DNA of 64,000 nt. Source: Rhizophlyctis rosea. Taxonomy: Eukaryota > Chytridiomycota > Chytridiomycetes > Rhizophlyctidales > Rhizophlyctidaceae. The stretch lies in assembly GCA_027596075.1 (NCBI GenBank), contig JADGJC010000004.1, forward strand, positions 147,562 through 211,561. Reading direction: 5' to 3'. A program made the position numbers and the translations under genes. The stretch's first letter is position 1; every line of letters starts with the position of its first letter. The notes beneath the pieces were generated by a model. It saw only the letters and a program-made list of their open reading frames with translations. It was not told the origin of the DNA and made no database searches. Below are positions 44,105 to 54,596 of the stretch, piece after piece.

Positions 44105-47100
44105 ATGTTCACCGTGAAGTTTACTGATCGGCCAATAAGGCCCGACTCTGTATCTTGGTCAGACGACAACCAAATCGCGGTAACGACGCCATCGGCAATC
44201 AATATAGTGGTCGGTTTTACGTGCAAAATCCTGCGTGATCGCTCAAAGAGCAGCAGCTCACTTCCCTTTCCAGACACCAAAAGGCGGAGCTGAACTGGCG
44301 CAGAGAGGAGCCCCTTTCGATCGCACAGTAATATATGCGCGCCTGGGACAGGCAAAGAAATTTCAGTTTGAGACTTTTGATAAACCCATAAATGGTGAAG
44401 ATCACCATAAAGCGAAGATTTTGCTAAACTTTGCCCTCATTCGAGTTTTGATTTATCCTACCAGACTATGATGTGAGAACTGCCGACTGTTTGCGAGATG
44501 GGTTCAGAAGCTGTGTGTGGTCGCCAACGGGGATATCAGTCACGCACAGGTTGGCCAACCACACCCCGTGAGAAAATGCGATTATCACCAAACTGACGAC
44601 GACTTGAAGTTGTCTTCTCGCCACAGTATCACATAGTCATTCTGTCATCGTCTGGGGCCCTCGCAATGACCCGGCAGTGAACGAATGGGATCCGGTTCGC
44701 AAGCATCATGTTAGCTTTCCACCAAATTGGAATTAATGATGTTCCATGATCAGTTACAAGATATTTCCGACGAGCTGTTCAAGTACTGTAACTTTTCCGA
44801 AAGAGAAATTCAACAGGACGCAAACAAATTAAACAGATTGGAAACGGTAGGTGCGTAAAGTGCCATTTGAGCCTGCCAAAACGATCAGTACTGGATGTCA
44901 TATCAGCTGTTGCGTGGTCACCGATGTTTCGCAATGGACCCGGCGGATCGGAATTTTCGGTGCTCGCTCTCGGATCCAAGGAAGGAACGATCACATTCTT
45001 CACGTAAGCCTCAAAGGTCGTGTTGCTTTGCTTAGTTACCGGGGCGGACAATAAAATATGTCAAACAGATATCAGAATGGGGAAGCGTCTGCAGTGGCAC
45101 ATGTCAAAAGCAACAACTCATGGACGGCTTCGTTGAGCTTCTCGGAATGCTTAGCAACATCGGGCACGCAATCATGTACGAAATGAGTATCGTGATGGTT
45201 GCGACAGGCAGCGCATGACTGACGCCTTCCTAGACGCTTATCTGGCATGTGCAGCCTGTGACGGTTCGGTCGCGGTCTGGCGAATATCCGCCAACCTGAA
45301 CGATATCTCGAAGCTAGATGTTATGAAAGCGCATGAAGTCGCGATTGCCGATGGACGTCTTCCAACTGTCATGAAGTTTCGACCACAATTTGTATGGAAC
45401 CGCATTGAGAAAATGGTGTTTTGCGAACACTCACCTTTACCTAGGCGCAGAACTCGCCGCCGGTCTTGATAGTGGCAAAGAGTCGGAGGATTTTGCTATG
45501 GTATTCGCCGCCCGTGGAATCCGAGTCTCAACGTGAGGGAGAAGTTGTTTTCAATGATGTTCCAGTTGGCATCCCGATTGGTGGTAAGTTGTCTCAAGAA
45601 ACTAACTGCCCATCGGCCTGATCTAAACCACTTCAATTGCAAGGCATCGTCAGTGGTGTCAATCCGGACGAACTCCGCGTCTACACGATCGATGGAAACT
45701 GCCATATCCTTTCGACAGAGTTGCGCGAAGGGCAACGATGTATCCTGCTGTCTGAGGATGCGACTCCGTTCCTTCGTGAAGAGATTCTGCAAAAAGAACC
45801 GGTTGCCCCTGCCCCGACAGCCACGACAGGTATCAAGGTTGAAGAGGTTGAAAGTCAAGAAGAAACTTCGATTCCTACCAGCAAGCAGCTGCGCATTTGG
45901 GGAGCAGCAGCATCTGGGAATGGACTGTACGATGCCCTCGTGTACACGTAAGTGAGTTTGACAGGCACAGGTTGGGTCGCTACTCAATGCCGTACTTTCA
46001 ACAGACTGGCGTCAACATCTGATATGGTTTATCAGACGACAAAGCATCAGGTCGCGATGCTCACTATACGGTCAAGCGTAACTCAAGGAGACGAAGACCT
46101 CGAGGAGTCCCTCATGGACAGGATCAAAGGTGTAGTGGCAAGGAGTGATTGCCGTGAGTAAGGGTTTCGTGTGTATTCTCACTATGATGCTTGGCCTGAA
46201 AGCAAATTGTGTTTGCAGTGATACGGTGGACATCGTCCTACCTGCTGTGGGATATTGTCGCCTATTGCGAGAGCGAGGCCTTCCAATGGGCCGATCCGGA
46301 GATATCGTTCTTCCGGCGATTATTGGATGTCTTGAACGAGCTCCGAACGAAGGCGGCCGATGCGCCGCCTGATGCGAACAATGCACTGTTCAGTCTAAGC
46401 AAATCTTTGTACCAATCCAACTTCTGCAACATTTTGCGGTTTCATCACTTTATTGTGTCCTCTCTCAAGGTAAGCCGTCAATATGTATGTCTACGGTGCT
46501 CATGACTAATGAGAGCCAAACAGCGGACAATGTCTTCTTCAATCAAGTCAGAACTTGGTGCAACCATTACTGAAAATATGCAGCTGTTGTTTACATACTA
46601 TGTGGGATGCGCCATACGAGCCATTAGTGCGCATGCGCAGCACGGGGTTATGAAAGTGTCGGGTATGTGGCGATTCGTCAAATGTTGGATAGTGCAATGG
46701 TATCAGGACGCGCCATTTCTAAATCTGTCGCTTTCTCCTAGACTTGGACTTCCGAATGATCCTCCTGCTGTCGGATTGCGTGGTGATTCGGAAGGACACT
46801 ATGTCAAACCTACTTCCGTTGGTGCGGGGCCTCTTCACCATTCTCTCGGAAAAACAGGACCGACATGCGGAAGCATTCATTGTGGAGGATGCAAGGGCTT
46901 ACCTCGCCGTTATCGGCGGTTCGACGTCGAAAAAGATCTCGGACCTGCGACTCCCTCCTCGTGAGCAATGTCCGGCCTGCAACGAACCCGTTCCGTTTGA
47001 TAGCATCATGCAAGCTTCTTGTCCAAGAAAGCATGTCTTTGGTAAGTAGTTGCTGTTGGTCTCTGCAAAATTGTAAATATTGAATTGAATGCGTTTGGAT

Positions 47101-47286
47101 ACAGAGCGATGTGCGGTGACCCTCACTGCATTGGGAACTCCACATGTTCAAGCGTGTATGGGTTGCAATCGCAAGATGCTTCTGGCTTCAGAACTTCCTC
47201 AGGGAGCTTCCTCATTTGCTACTTCACTCTTGACGGAATGCACCTCTTGCGTGTTTTGCGGCAACAGAATGCGCATTTGCGGTTGA
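44105..47286 (+). CDS. TFIIIC subunit with C-terminal zinc-finger domain (GTF3C4-like)
   Basis: Subunit of the RNA polymerase III factor TFIIIC. The strongest evidence is the C-terminal zf-TFIIIC domain: CPACNEPVPFDSIMQASCPR, then KHVFERCAVTLTALGTP, then VQACMGCNRKM and the last pair CTSCVFCGNRMRIC. The N-terminus MFTVKFTDRPIRPDSVSWSD and SDDNQIAVTTP fit the start of a beta-propeller, and CAACDGSVAVWRISANLND fits a later blade. Helical exons (WTSSYLLWDIVAYCESEAFQ; FCNILRFHHFIVSSLK; DLDFRMILLLSDCVV) fill the middle. Many short introns, including one inside the zinc domain (about 47042-47103). The exon structure between 44.2 and 45.6 kb is only partly resolved. The propeller-plus-zinc-finger layout matches human GTF3C4; the closest yeast counterpart is less certain. 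Confidence 0.8.
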
Positions 47287-47670
47287 CGAAATTTTCTATG
47301 CATTGCCAGTTTTGTAGATATTTGCATTTGTATATATCCCCACTGTTTTGCTGTACTCAAATGAAATGTGATCCCATCCCACTTCTAAGATATTTTTGAA
47401 AGGTTGTCGCACTATCACCCCGGTCCATCACTCACGTGGCACGTCCATAGACCAGTATAGCGGTATGTTATTGATTAGGTACAACCTCTTCACCCTGGAG
47501 GATCACTAGAGAAATGATTTGCTTAAGAGTGAAAATATAATCTACATGAACGCTCAGGAAGAGCCATTCTGTAAACAGTTAAGCGCCGTTTCCACAGAGT
47601 GCCAACTCCCCCGTCATTGCCGTCACAATAACCCGACTTCGACCAGATTCCCCATTGCTACCCAACATAC
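47287..47670. other. Convergent spacer between TFIIIC subunit and SNU13
   Basis: 384 bases between two stop codons. No gene, RNA or repeat is recognised. Confidence 0.45.
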
Positions 47671-48256
47671 TTAGATAAGCAACTTCTCGATTTCGTTCTT
47701 GATGGCACGGATTTGAGTCTTCAATTCTGATCCCTCGTTGGTGGTGACAGAGGCAGCAATGACGGAACGGGAAACTCCGCAGGCACGGCCGAGAGCTTGC
47801 TTGGATGGTACGAAGACGTATGGAACGTTCTGGTGATTTTGATAAATTGAATGTGAATTTGGGGCTACAAATTTAGGAAGGATCAAAGCAGCGAGGCTAC
47901 AAACCTTGTCTTCGCAGAGGAGGGGAAGGTGGAGGAGAATTTCAAGAGGCTCCGTGTCGGCGGTCATGACGATGAATTCGGAAATACCTCGGTTCAAGGT
48001 TTTCGTAGCTGTTTAGAGAACGTCAAATAAGTATCAATGAGCCCGCAAGCTGTGATATGGATGAGTCTCTCCGTACCTTCGTTGGCACCCTTCTTGAGTT
48101 GCTTGTAGTGAGAAGCTTGCTGCACAAGATCGAGGATTTTGTTGGTTAGGTTGGTGTCCGCAAGAGGGAAGGCTTTGGGGTTGACGGCGGCCTGTATTGT
48201 TTCAGTCCGTTAGTAAGTGCAAGAAAGCGGACGCTTAACCTCTGATGACCTACCAT
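47671..48256 (-). CDS. SNU13: U4/U6.U5 snRNP and box C/D snoRNP protein Snu13 (15.5K)
   Basis: L7Ae-family protein that binds kink-turns in U4 snRNA and box C/D snoRNAs. Spliced protein: M, then [80 protein letters not shown] and [20 protein letters not shown], ending [13 protein letters not shown]. About 126 residues, essentially the family length. The first coding exon is only the ATG (48254-48256), followed directly by GTAGGT. The intron between EDK and NVPYV has no in-frame stop, so unspliced RNA would encode a longer insert; the conserved EDKNVPYVFV shows it must be removed. Confidence 0.96.
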
Positions 48257-48820
48257 TGTGCTGTTACGTGCAAGGAGAATGGGATTCGTAGGTTGTAATG
48301 AAGATCGCGTTGGGTCTGTGGAGGGGTCAAAAATAACTCCACGGAAATTGGCCAAAAATAATCATTTGCTGTTTGAAGCCACATTTCAAAGCCCCACGCC
48401 ACGCAATTCTGATTATGTCAGCATCATTTCTGCAGGACCCACCCTTCCCCCTGCGGTACCCCTTGATATGCAGTGTTAGTAAACAAATCGTCTTTGTTTA
48501 TCATCAGTGTACATCTAGTTTGTGTGTACCGTTTCACGACCTCAGCCGTCTTCAGCCTCTTCAAGGCTGACAAGTCCTCATGCATTGCGGCATGGATTCA
48601 TCTTGTCAATCGCGTTCAGTGGATAACTGCACATTGCCTGATTCTAGAGTGCATTGTTCGTTGATGATTCTACTTTGTTGTGTTCTGTATTTAGATCATA
48701 TTAAACATCATCACTATAAATACTACTCTATACACAAGATTTACAGCGAATGAAATATATACAATGCTGTGTGAAATATGCTACAGACGGGCCGAAACTA
48801 ACTAAGAACTATACACACCC
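48257..48820. other. Spacer between SNU13 and the PPR gene
   Basis: 564 bases, AT-rich from about 48660 to 48790. It holds the SNU13 promoter and the 3' end of the PPR gene. Nothing else recognised. Confidence 0.4.
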
Positions 48821-51567
48821 CTACCCCTGATTGCGCTGCAGAAAGGGCGATTGGCTTCTCCTCGTCTTTTCTGCAGCCACTGCCTCCGAGCTAACATCCT
48901 TTGGCTTCTTTTCCGCCCCCCTACGAGCCCGATCTTCCAATATCCTCTTCCTCCGCTTCGCCCTCTTGCTCGTTCCAGGCTCAGTGGGCTTGTCCGGGAA
49001 AACTATCTTCCATCCCCACCACTTCCCGTCTCCAAGCCACTTATCCTTCAACATTTTCTGCACGTGTTCCAACGCGGTCTTCGATGGTACTGGGCAGAGG
49101 GAAGCCAATCTCTTTGCATATTGCAGATGTCCGTCTTCCGCTTGATCGCGGCATTTTTCAAGTAGAGCTCGACAATCCTTGAAATGGATGGGCGGGAGAT
49201 AGTATTGGTAGCGGAAAGAGTGCGAAGATTCCAAAATGTCAAGCGCTGTGTCGAGGTCGTCCAATCTGCATGAAGGGGAGTGTGAGCCAATCAGGTCATT
49301 CCAGAGCGCGCGACGAACTATCTTGATCAGGCGGAACTCACCTCGCATAACCCGCAATCATTCTTTTGAAATTCCTATGCATCACTGCCTTCCCCCGATG
49401 CTGTTTCGTGCGCATCTCTTCCTTCTCCAATTCCGTCATAGGTGTCCCATCCACCGTCAATTTTGATTCCTGTTCTGCGTCCCAGGCTAGTAGCCTTTCC
49501 CAAAACTCCTTCCCCTGTGACTTCATCAGTTCTTTGTTTTTCGTGATGACCGATAACGCAATCCGGTATGCCGTCCCGCCAGGCTCCTTCCCATATGCCG
49601 TGTACGTGTTGTTGCAGAGATCCAAGGCCTTCTGAGCCATTGCCGGATTGCGGGGAACCGTAGCGAGAATGCGCAGGTAGGTGTCTAACATGTGGGTAGT
49701 TATGGGTATACGGGGTGAAACTGCCTTTGACTGTTGATCATCATCGCTGCCGCCCAATGGTCGATTCGTCAAAACACTCCAAAACTCAGCAGCCTCCTTG
49801 AATAACCCGACCTCCGTATTATCCGTCCCACGGAGCTCGATCCGATCACCGACAACGACACACAGATCTCCCTCGGTGACGCTTACGGCGCTCTCCATCC
49901 GCTGTCCTGTTGCATCTTGGTCACCCAACATTTCGCTTGCGTCCTCATCGTCGTCCAACTCATCTATGGAATTCGCCTCTCTATTTTGCTCCCTTTCACC
50001 ATCCTTGACAATGGTGGCAGCTCCCTCTCCCTCCGAAGCGTCCACTCCTTCATCCCCATCCGTACATGTTTCTGACCACGAAGCCCGCTTAGTTTGCACG
50101 CTTAATGCTTTGGCATATGCCTCCAACATGTGTTCGTACATATGGTTATTCGGCCGCAAGTCCGTTCCCGGAACCACGATCTTCCCAGCCCTTTCCTCCT
50201 CCTCCGCTTCCATCCGTGACAACCGATCATTCCACACCATTCTAGCTCTGACTATATCTCCCTGCTTTGCCGCACTTTCCAGCAACACACCGTATGTCCG
50301 ACTCGTGAGACTGAATCCTTGCGCCACCATTTGCTCCAAAAGTTCCCACGCTTGAGTGTAGTAATCCCTCCTACTAGCGCACGCCCGTATTAGTGCCGCA
50401 TACGTAAACTCGTTCACGGGGTGCCCCTTTTCAGTCATCTCCTGGAACAGGTCTAACGCTCGCTCGGCATCTTGCGTCTTCGAGCACGCTTGAATCATCA
50501 GAGTGTAGGTAACCGTGTCAGGCTGGTGCTCCTTGAGTCGCATGTGATCAAAGGTTTTCCATGCGCGCTCAATCTGTCCAGTTCGAAGACAACCGTGAAT
50601 AAGCATGCTGTATATGGGTTGAGTGAGAAGGATGCCGCGCTGTTTCATCTGTGTGTAGAGCTTGAAGGCGGAGTTCATGTCCTTTCGCTTCACCAACACC
50701 TTGATCAATACGCCGTAGGTGACCACGTCCGGTTGAATGCCCGCCCTTCTCATCTGTTTAAAGACTTCCAGAGTCTTCTCTAGATCGCTGACCCGCGCGT
50801 AGGCATCCATCAGATTGTTGTAAGCCACCTCATCCGGTTTCAAGCCTTTAGCTTCGATGAGTTGGAAAGCCGCGTGCGCTTCGGCCGGGCGATGGGTCAG
50901 TGCGTTCACTTGAATGAGCTGCGTGAAGAGGTCCATACGGGGCTCCTGGTTAGGATCCTTCAGGGCGTTGCTGACTGATTCGAGGCGGGTATCTAGTAGT
51001 TCGTTCCGTACTCTCGTAGCATCTTCAAGTTGTAGGCGTAGGGATTTAAGGTACTCAGGATCTAGCTTGGATGCAGGTGCTACACTAGGTCCCAAGGGAT
51101 CAGGTATATTCACCGGTTCCGATAAGACTTCGTACAGGTCTGCCAGCTCTTCTGAATCAATATGTTTATCGAGCTACAGAAGTAATATGAGCTGGATTGT
51201 ACGCAGCTGACCAAAGCCAGATATGCGCACCTCTTTTTGTTTTTGAACATCCAATGATGGTAGTGAGAACGACGTTTTGTCTTTTCGCTTCTGTCCAAAG
51301 GTCTTTGTTTTGCTATGGCACACGCAACGTTAGCAACCGTCATAGACCTTTCGCTCAGGTAAATAAGCCAAACCTTGTCCTTGTGCGTGGCTCAACTACA
51401 GCACCGTTTTCAGCAGTCGAAAACTCGTCCCCTGCTTCATATGTTTGCTTCCAGGACGAGCTATTTATATGACGCGGAAGAAGCCCCACCGACATGCCCC
51501 GTATTCTCCCAGTACCGCGAAGGCCACAAAGGGTGTGGCAAGTGGGCACCAGCCTGGTGCGCAACAT
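48821..51567 (-). CDS. Mitochondrial pentatricopeptide-repeat protein
   Basis: Four exons. The ATG at 51567 gives MLRTRLVPTCHTLCGLRGTG and on to LLPRHINSSS, a good mitochondrial presequence. After a charged linker come canonical PPR motifs, for example KPDEVAYNNLMDAYARVSDL, QPDVVTYGVLIKVLVKRKDM, QPIYSMLIHGCLRTGQIERA, QPDTVTYTLMIQACSKTQDA and FTYAALIRACASRRD, about seven in a row. An acidic, disordered insert of about 100 residues follows, then further helices. The last exon ends in a very basic tail (SKRAKRRKRILEDRARRG). PPR arrays bind single-stranded RNA, so a role in mitochondrial mRNA stability or translation, or with the mitoribosome, is likely. The exact orthologue is not identified. 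It is divergent from the CHORD gene. Confidence 0.85.
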
Positions 51568-51925
51568 CGTGGCAAAACTTCACGGAATCAAAGTTTATGT
51601 TGTCACTCAGTGTGTGCTGACGTTGTATGCAATAGCAGCTACTAGGGCACATGCAACTTCAAGCTAGCTTAGTTGAAGGGAAGAAGTGGAAGAGTGGCAG
51701 ACCGGAAAGTTGCAAATGTGTCAAGTCCGCCGTTTACCAAATAAACAAATTTGATTACGTTTAAAGCCGGCACATCCGATTCGACTCGGATCCAACACTG
51801 GAGTCTGGCTTCAAGCTATCACCATCAACTTTCCACCACCTTCCCCGCAGCTCCACTTTCCACCCTTTTCTCATCGCCCTCTGCCACTACTTCTCGTCAT
51901 AGATCCAGTCTAATACCCTTGAGCA
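51568..51925. promoter_or_regulatory. Divergent promoter region of the PPR and CHORD genes
   Basis: 358 bases between start codons; C/T-rich leader before the CHORD start (about 51810-51925). No TATA box. Confidence 0.4.
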
Positions 51926-53240
51926 ATGCCCGTCTGTACGAACAAAGGTTGCGGTCAGCCCTTTGAAGACGCCCACAATGGTGATACTGCTTGCGAGTAC
52001 CACTCTGGTGCGCCTGTCTTTCACGAAGGGTTGAAGGTATGCTCCTTGTTTGTTTATTATGGCCCGTGCAACAGCTCAACCAGGAGAACCTTTATTATGC
52101 AGGGGTGGTCTTGCTGCTCCAAAAAAGTGACGGACTTTGACGATTTCCTCAAAATTCCTGGTTGTACCGTTGGTCGGCACTCCACCGTTCCTCAGCCGAC
52201 GCCGACACCCAAGTCGGCCGGCACGACTACTGTTAAACCTGATTCCGACAATAATGGGGTAGAGGTTTATGGAAAGGCTCCAACTGCAGCTGAGGCGTTC
52301 ACACCTAAGCCGGCTGCCGAGGAGGCGAAAGTGAAAGAGGAAGACATAAATGATCCTGCGGATGCCGTAGTAGGAAAGGGAACGAAGTGCAAAAGACCGA
52401 GTTGCGGGAAGGAGTACACAGATGAAGGAAGCAAATCAGAGGAGTGTGTCTTCCATGCCGGTACGCCAGTCTTTCACGAGGGTAGCAAAGTGGGTAATCG
52501 TTCTGCTCGTTTGGAATTGAATTTACCCTCATCACCGCAAATTTTGATTGCAGGGGTGGTCATGCTGCTCCCGTAAAGTGCTTGAATTCGATGAATTCTT
52601 GAAAATTCAAGGATGCAAAAAGGGTAAACATCGATTCACGGAGGCGAAGGTATGTTTCGAAGGAGTATACCGGCCACACTGGCTATGCTGCTCACAAACT
52701 CAAATTTCCGGACGACCAGACCGACGCAGCGGAGACGGTCCATTGCCGACATGATTGGTACCAAACGCAGAACACGGTGATCATCTCCATCTTCGCTAAG
52801 AAAGTTGACAAGGAGAACACTAAAGTAGCATTTTCTGCCGATGAGGTATGTGATACAATGTGCAACTGACGGAGAGGCAAGCATGCACCTCATACTCCCC
52901 GTCAGCTCAAAGTAGATGTGAAGTTTCAGGATGGCAAGATCTTCAAGTTCCACACTCAACTATCTCAGGTATGTCTAGCAACAGCCACAATCGTTTGGGA
53001 AAGAAACTAACATGACCATGCAAATAGCCAATAGAGCCTGACACTTCGAAATATGAGATTCTGACAACAAAGTTAGAGATTACCCTCAAGAAGGCCAATG
53101 GGATCAGCTGGCCGTCGATAGAGCCAAAAGCGGGCATAACCTGCTGGACGACATTTGGGACTACGGGGACGGTTGGGACTGTTGGTGGGAAGGAGGCGGT
53201 GGTCGCTACGGATGCTCCCATTCATCTCATGAAGAAATAA
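51926..53240 (+). CDS. CHORD and CS domain protein (CHORDC1/Rar1-like Hsp90 co-chaperone)
   Basis: Two zinc-binding CHORD domains followed by a CS domain, as in animal CHORDC1 and related to plant Rar1. CHORD1: [33 protein letters not shown], KIPGC. CHORD2: [41 protein letters not shown]. CS domain: HCRHDWYQTQNTVIISIFAK and, later, KYEILTTKLEITLKKANGIS with the Trp of SWPSIE. The protein binds Hsp90 and zinc; in plants and animals it works with Sgt1. Both CHORD domains are interrupted by an intron at the same place, just before GWSCC, evidence of ancient tandem duplication. The stop is at 53238-53240. The exon between CHORD2 and the CS domain, near 52650-52700, is not fully resolved. Confidence 0.92.
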
Positions 53241-53647
53241 ATGGACGTTGGGAAAGAACAATGATACGACATCCGTTCTTGAAGGTGGAGCCTTGATGAG
53301 CGATTATGGCAAATGCGATATGCCCGGCAACACTGAGTGGTTGAAGTGTTTCCCAGTCGGTCGCATTGAAGGGCGGTAGTGATGGCACAACCAGGATTCG
53401 AAGGTGGTCCCTGGTTCGCCTGCTGCGGAATGATGGTGCTGCGGCTTACGTTACCACACAAGCCACATCAATGGGCCAAATTCCCGATTGGACCTAAAAA
53501 TATGACATCGTCACGTTCCTGCTTCCCAATGTTCAAACTCACACCATTCTAGATCTACATAACGCATTCCGACACCACGCAATATTCACTGGCCACAAGA
53601 AACACAGCCTCACTATCAAGCAAAGTTTTCGCCACGCAATTCCCAAA
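53241..53647. other. Spacer between the CHORD gene and mitochondrial EF-P
   Basis: 407 bases, head-to-tail. The last 120 bases carry a C/A-rich leader. No TATA box or other feature recognised. Confidence 0.4.
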
Positions 53648-54481
53648 ATGCTCCCTCGCCCTCTTGCACGCCACTGCCGTCCCGCCACCTTCCGCCTCCC
53701 CTTCAACATTCCATCCCGCGCCCTGACAGCTACCGTAAACCAAATCAAAAGAGGAGCTGTAATATCGTTCCGAGACAGACTATGGATGGTCGCAGGCTCA
53801 ACTCATCAATCGACAGGGCGGGGAGGAGCACACTATAAGTTGGAACTACTGGATGTGGTAACGAATAAGAAGATGGTGGAGAGATTCAACTCCGGAACCG
53901 TAGTGGAAGGTACTGTTTGTGTAGCCATTTTTACTGGACGAGCTCACAGGAGTCGAAGGAGCGCAAGTTTCGACAGCTTCTTAGGCGTCCCAAACTGTCA
54001 TATGCTGATATGATCCATCTTTTCAAAACAGCGGTCGAATTGGAAAAGAAGGTTGCCTCGTTCCTATACGCCGATGACCATATCCACTGCATCAACGAAG
54101 AGTTTGAGGAAACATCTATTCCCGTTGACCTGCTAGTTGGTAAAGTCGAAGGCCGAATTCCATTCCTCTTGCCAGAAGTCAAGTCAACTCATCTCAAGGA
54201 CAGGAGGTGCCAAAGTACTTCCATTCCTACAAGACTCCACACCAATCACCATTCAATACCATGATGGTCAACCCATTACCGCGGCAGCTCCTGATCGCCT
54301 CAAATATAGAGTCGCTGAAACAATGCTGGCGCAGGGGAAGGAATCAAAAGGATCTGGAGTAGTTTTCAAGGCTGCCACATTAGACAATGGAGCGACTTTG
54401 CAGGTTCCTGAATTCATCAATCCTGGCGATGAGATTCTGGTGGACGTACAAGAACAAAAGTATGTGTCTAAGGCCAAATAA
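53648..54481 (+). CDS. Mitochondrial elongation factor P
   Basis: Bacterial-type translation factor EF-P with an organelle presequence. Exons 53648-53909, 54032-54139 and 54204-54481 give 215 residues. The N-terminus MLPRPLARHCRPATFRLPFN is basic and acid-free. Domain I has ATVNQIKRGAVISFRDRLWM and STHQSTGRGGAHYKLELLDV; in bacteria the modified Lys or Arg lies at the KxG/RxG tip, here GRGGA. VELEKKVASFLYADDHIHCI follows. The C-terminal OB domain has SKGSGVVFKAATLDNGATLQ and VPEFINPGDEILVDVQEQKY. The first intron (122 bases) is longer than its neighbours and contains an open reading stretch, but only its removal joins TVVE to VELEKK as in EF-P. EF-P relieves stalling at proline runs. Confidence 0.87.
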
Positions 54482-54596
54482 TTTAAGCATTCGTGTATAT
54501 ACAATTAGCATTATATAAGGAGAAGACATGTATACTAGACATCTATAGATGGTTGGAGTTGAAGAAAATAGGCATGTGCCAGGTAATTGAACTAAT

